33,971 nucleotides of DNA from an uncultured Porphyromonadaceae bacterium (GTDB lineage: Bacteria > Bacteroidota > Bacteroidia > Bacteroidales > Muribaculaceae): NCBI GenBank assembly GCA_937892215.1, contig CALAVE010000029.1:1-33971 (forward strand), read 5' to 3'. The translations under genes and the position numbers were made by a program. The notes below the pieces were generated by a model that made no database searches, was not told the origin of the DNA, and worked only from the letters and a program-made list of their open reading frames with translations. Positions 33,894 through 33,971 of the stretch are shown in pieces (positions within the stretch are counted from its first letter, which is position 1; each line of letters begins with the position of its first letter).

Positions 33894-33971
33894 ACCCCTT
33901 GAAATACGCCTTTGCTAAGTCTATGGCATCCAAGCGGAGGCTCTCATCTTCCTCCCTCAATGCGGCATACA
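33892..33971 (-). CDS. C-terminus of an unidentified gene, cut by the window end
   Basis: Reading the minus strand from the window edge gives an open frame of 25 residues to a TGA at 33892-33894, ending LRLDAIDLAKAYFKG. The run of alternating charged and hydrophobic residues looks like a real amphipathic helix. The product cannot be named from so little. It would be the first gene of the putative integrated element. Confidence 0.45.
   Translation of the reverse strand, partial: YAALREEDESLRLDAIDLAKAYFKG

Overview
The window looks like chromosomal DNA from a Bacteroidales bacterium, most likely a fairly GC-rich gut lineage of the Muribaculaceae/Prevotellaceae kind. The basis is the gene content (menaquinone methyltransferase, DUF2851, a PCMD-type protein, a GH106 rhamnosidase, carboxynorspermidine synthase) and the secreted proteins ending in a YNINGQRV..Y.GIIIENGRK tail. 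Promoters also fit the Bacteroidetes pattern, with a TAnnTTTG -7 box and sometimes TTG or TTTG about 20 bp upstream. No database search was possible; names come from motif recognition.

Layout. Bases 1-3617 hold a plus-strand run: phoH, menaquinone methyltransferase (ubiE/menG), a beta-lactamase-fold lipoprotein and a DEDDh exonuclease. Bases 3666-4883 hold two small membrane proteins, the second fused in frame to the C-terminal part of an IS1634-type transposase (IS remnant). Bases 5028-8201 (minus) encode a GH106-type alpha-L-rhamnosidase with its own promoter. Bases 8314-11966 (minus) form a compact cluster: PCMD-like protein, aroQ, O-methyltransferase, rbfA, LolC/E-type permease. DUF2851 follows at 12037-13353. 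Bases 13603-18641 (minus) carry a translationally close pair, a TolB-like propeller protein and a very large secreted Amidase_3 protein. Bases 18752-20062 (minus) encode UDP-glucose dehydrogenase.

Bases 20244-26117 are the most distinctive accessory region. Three secreted proteins (443, 182 and 1298 aa) face each other, share an InlB-like 'NGTV...TVTP..GY...TFxMP' domain and have C-terminal tails that look like surface-sorting or anchoring modules. The 1298-aa protein also has an internally duplicated glycine-rich beta-helix module. A tRNA-Phe with terminator follows (26482-26590).

Bases 26712-30124 (minus) are an apparent ksgA - mgtE - carboxynorspermidine synthase operon, divergent from a plus-strand pair (flippase-like membrane protein plus a small membrane-anchored protein, 30290-31869). 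A 512-bp gap with a strong promoter-like signal and no ORF precedes pfkA (32382-33362).

Right edge: 70 bp after pfkA lies the 3' half of a CAU-anticodon tRNA, cut at the anticodon loop, followed by a hairpin, 11-bp tandem repeats, palindromes and the C-terminus of a minus-strand gene. This resembles the attachment end of an integrative element that continues beyond the window.

Best candidates for something new are the 20.2-26.1 kb surface-protein locus, the att-like right edge and the promoter-bearing gap before pfkA. No complete defence system, CRISPR array or biosynthetic cluster is visible.
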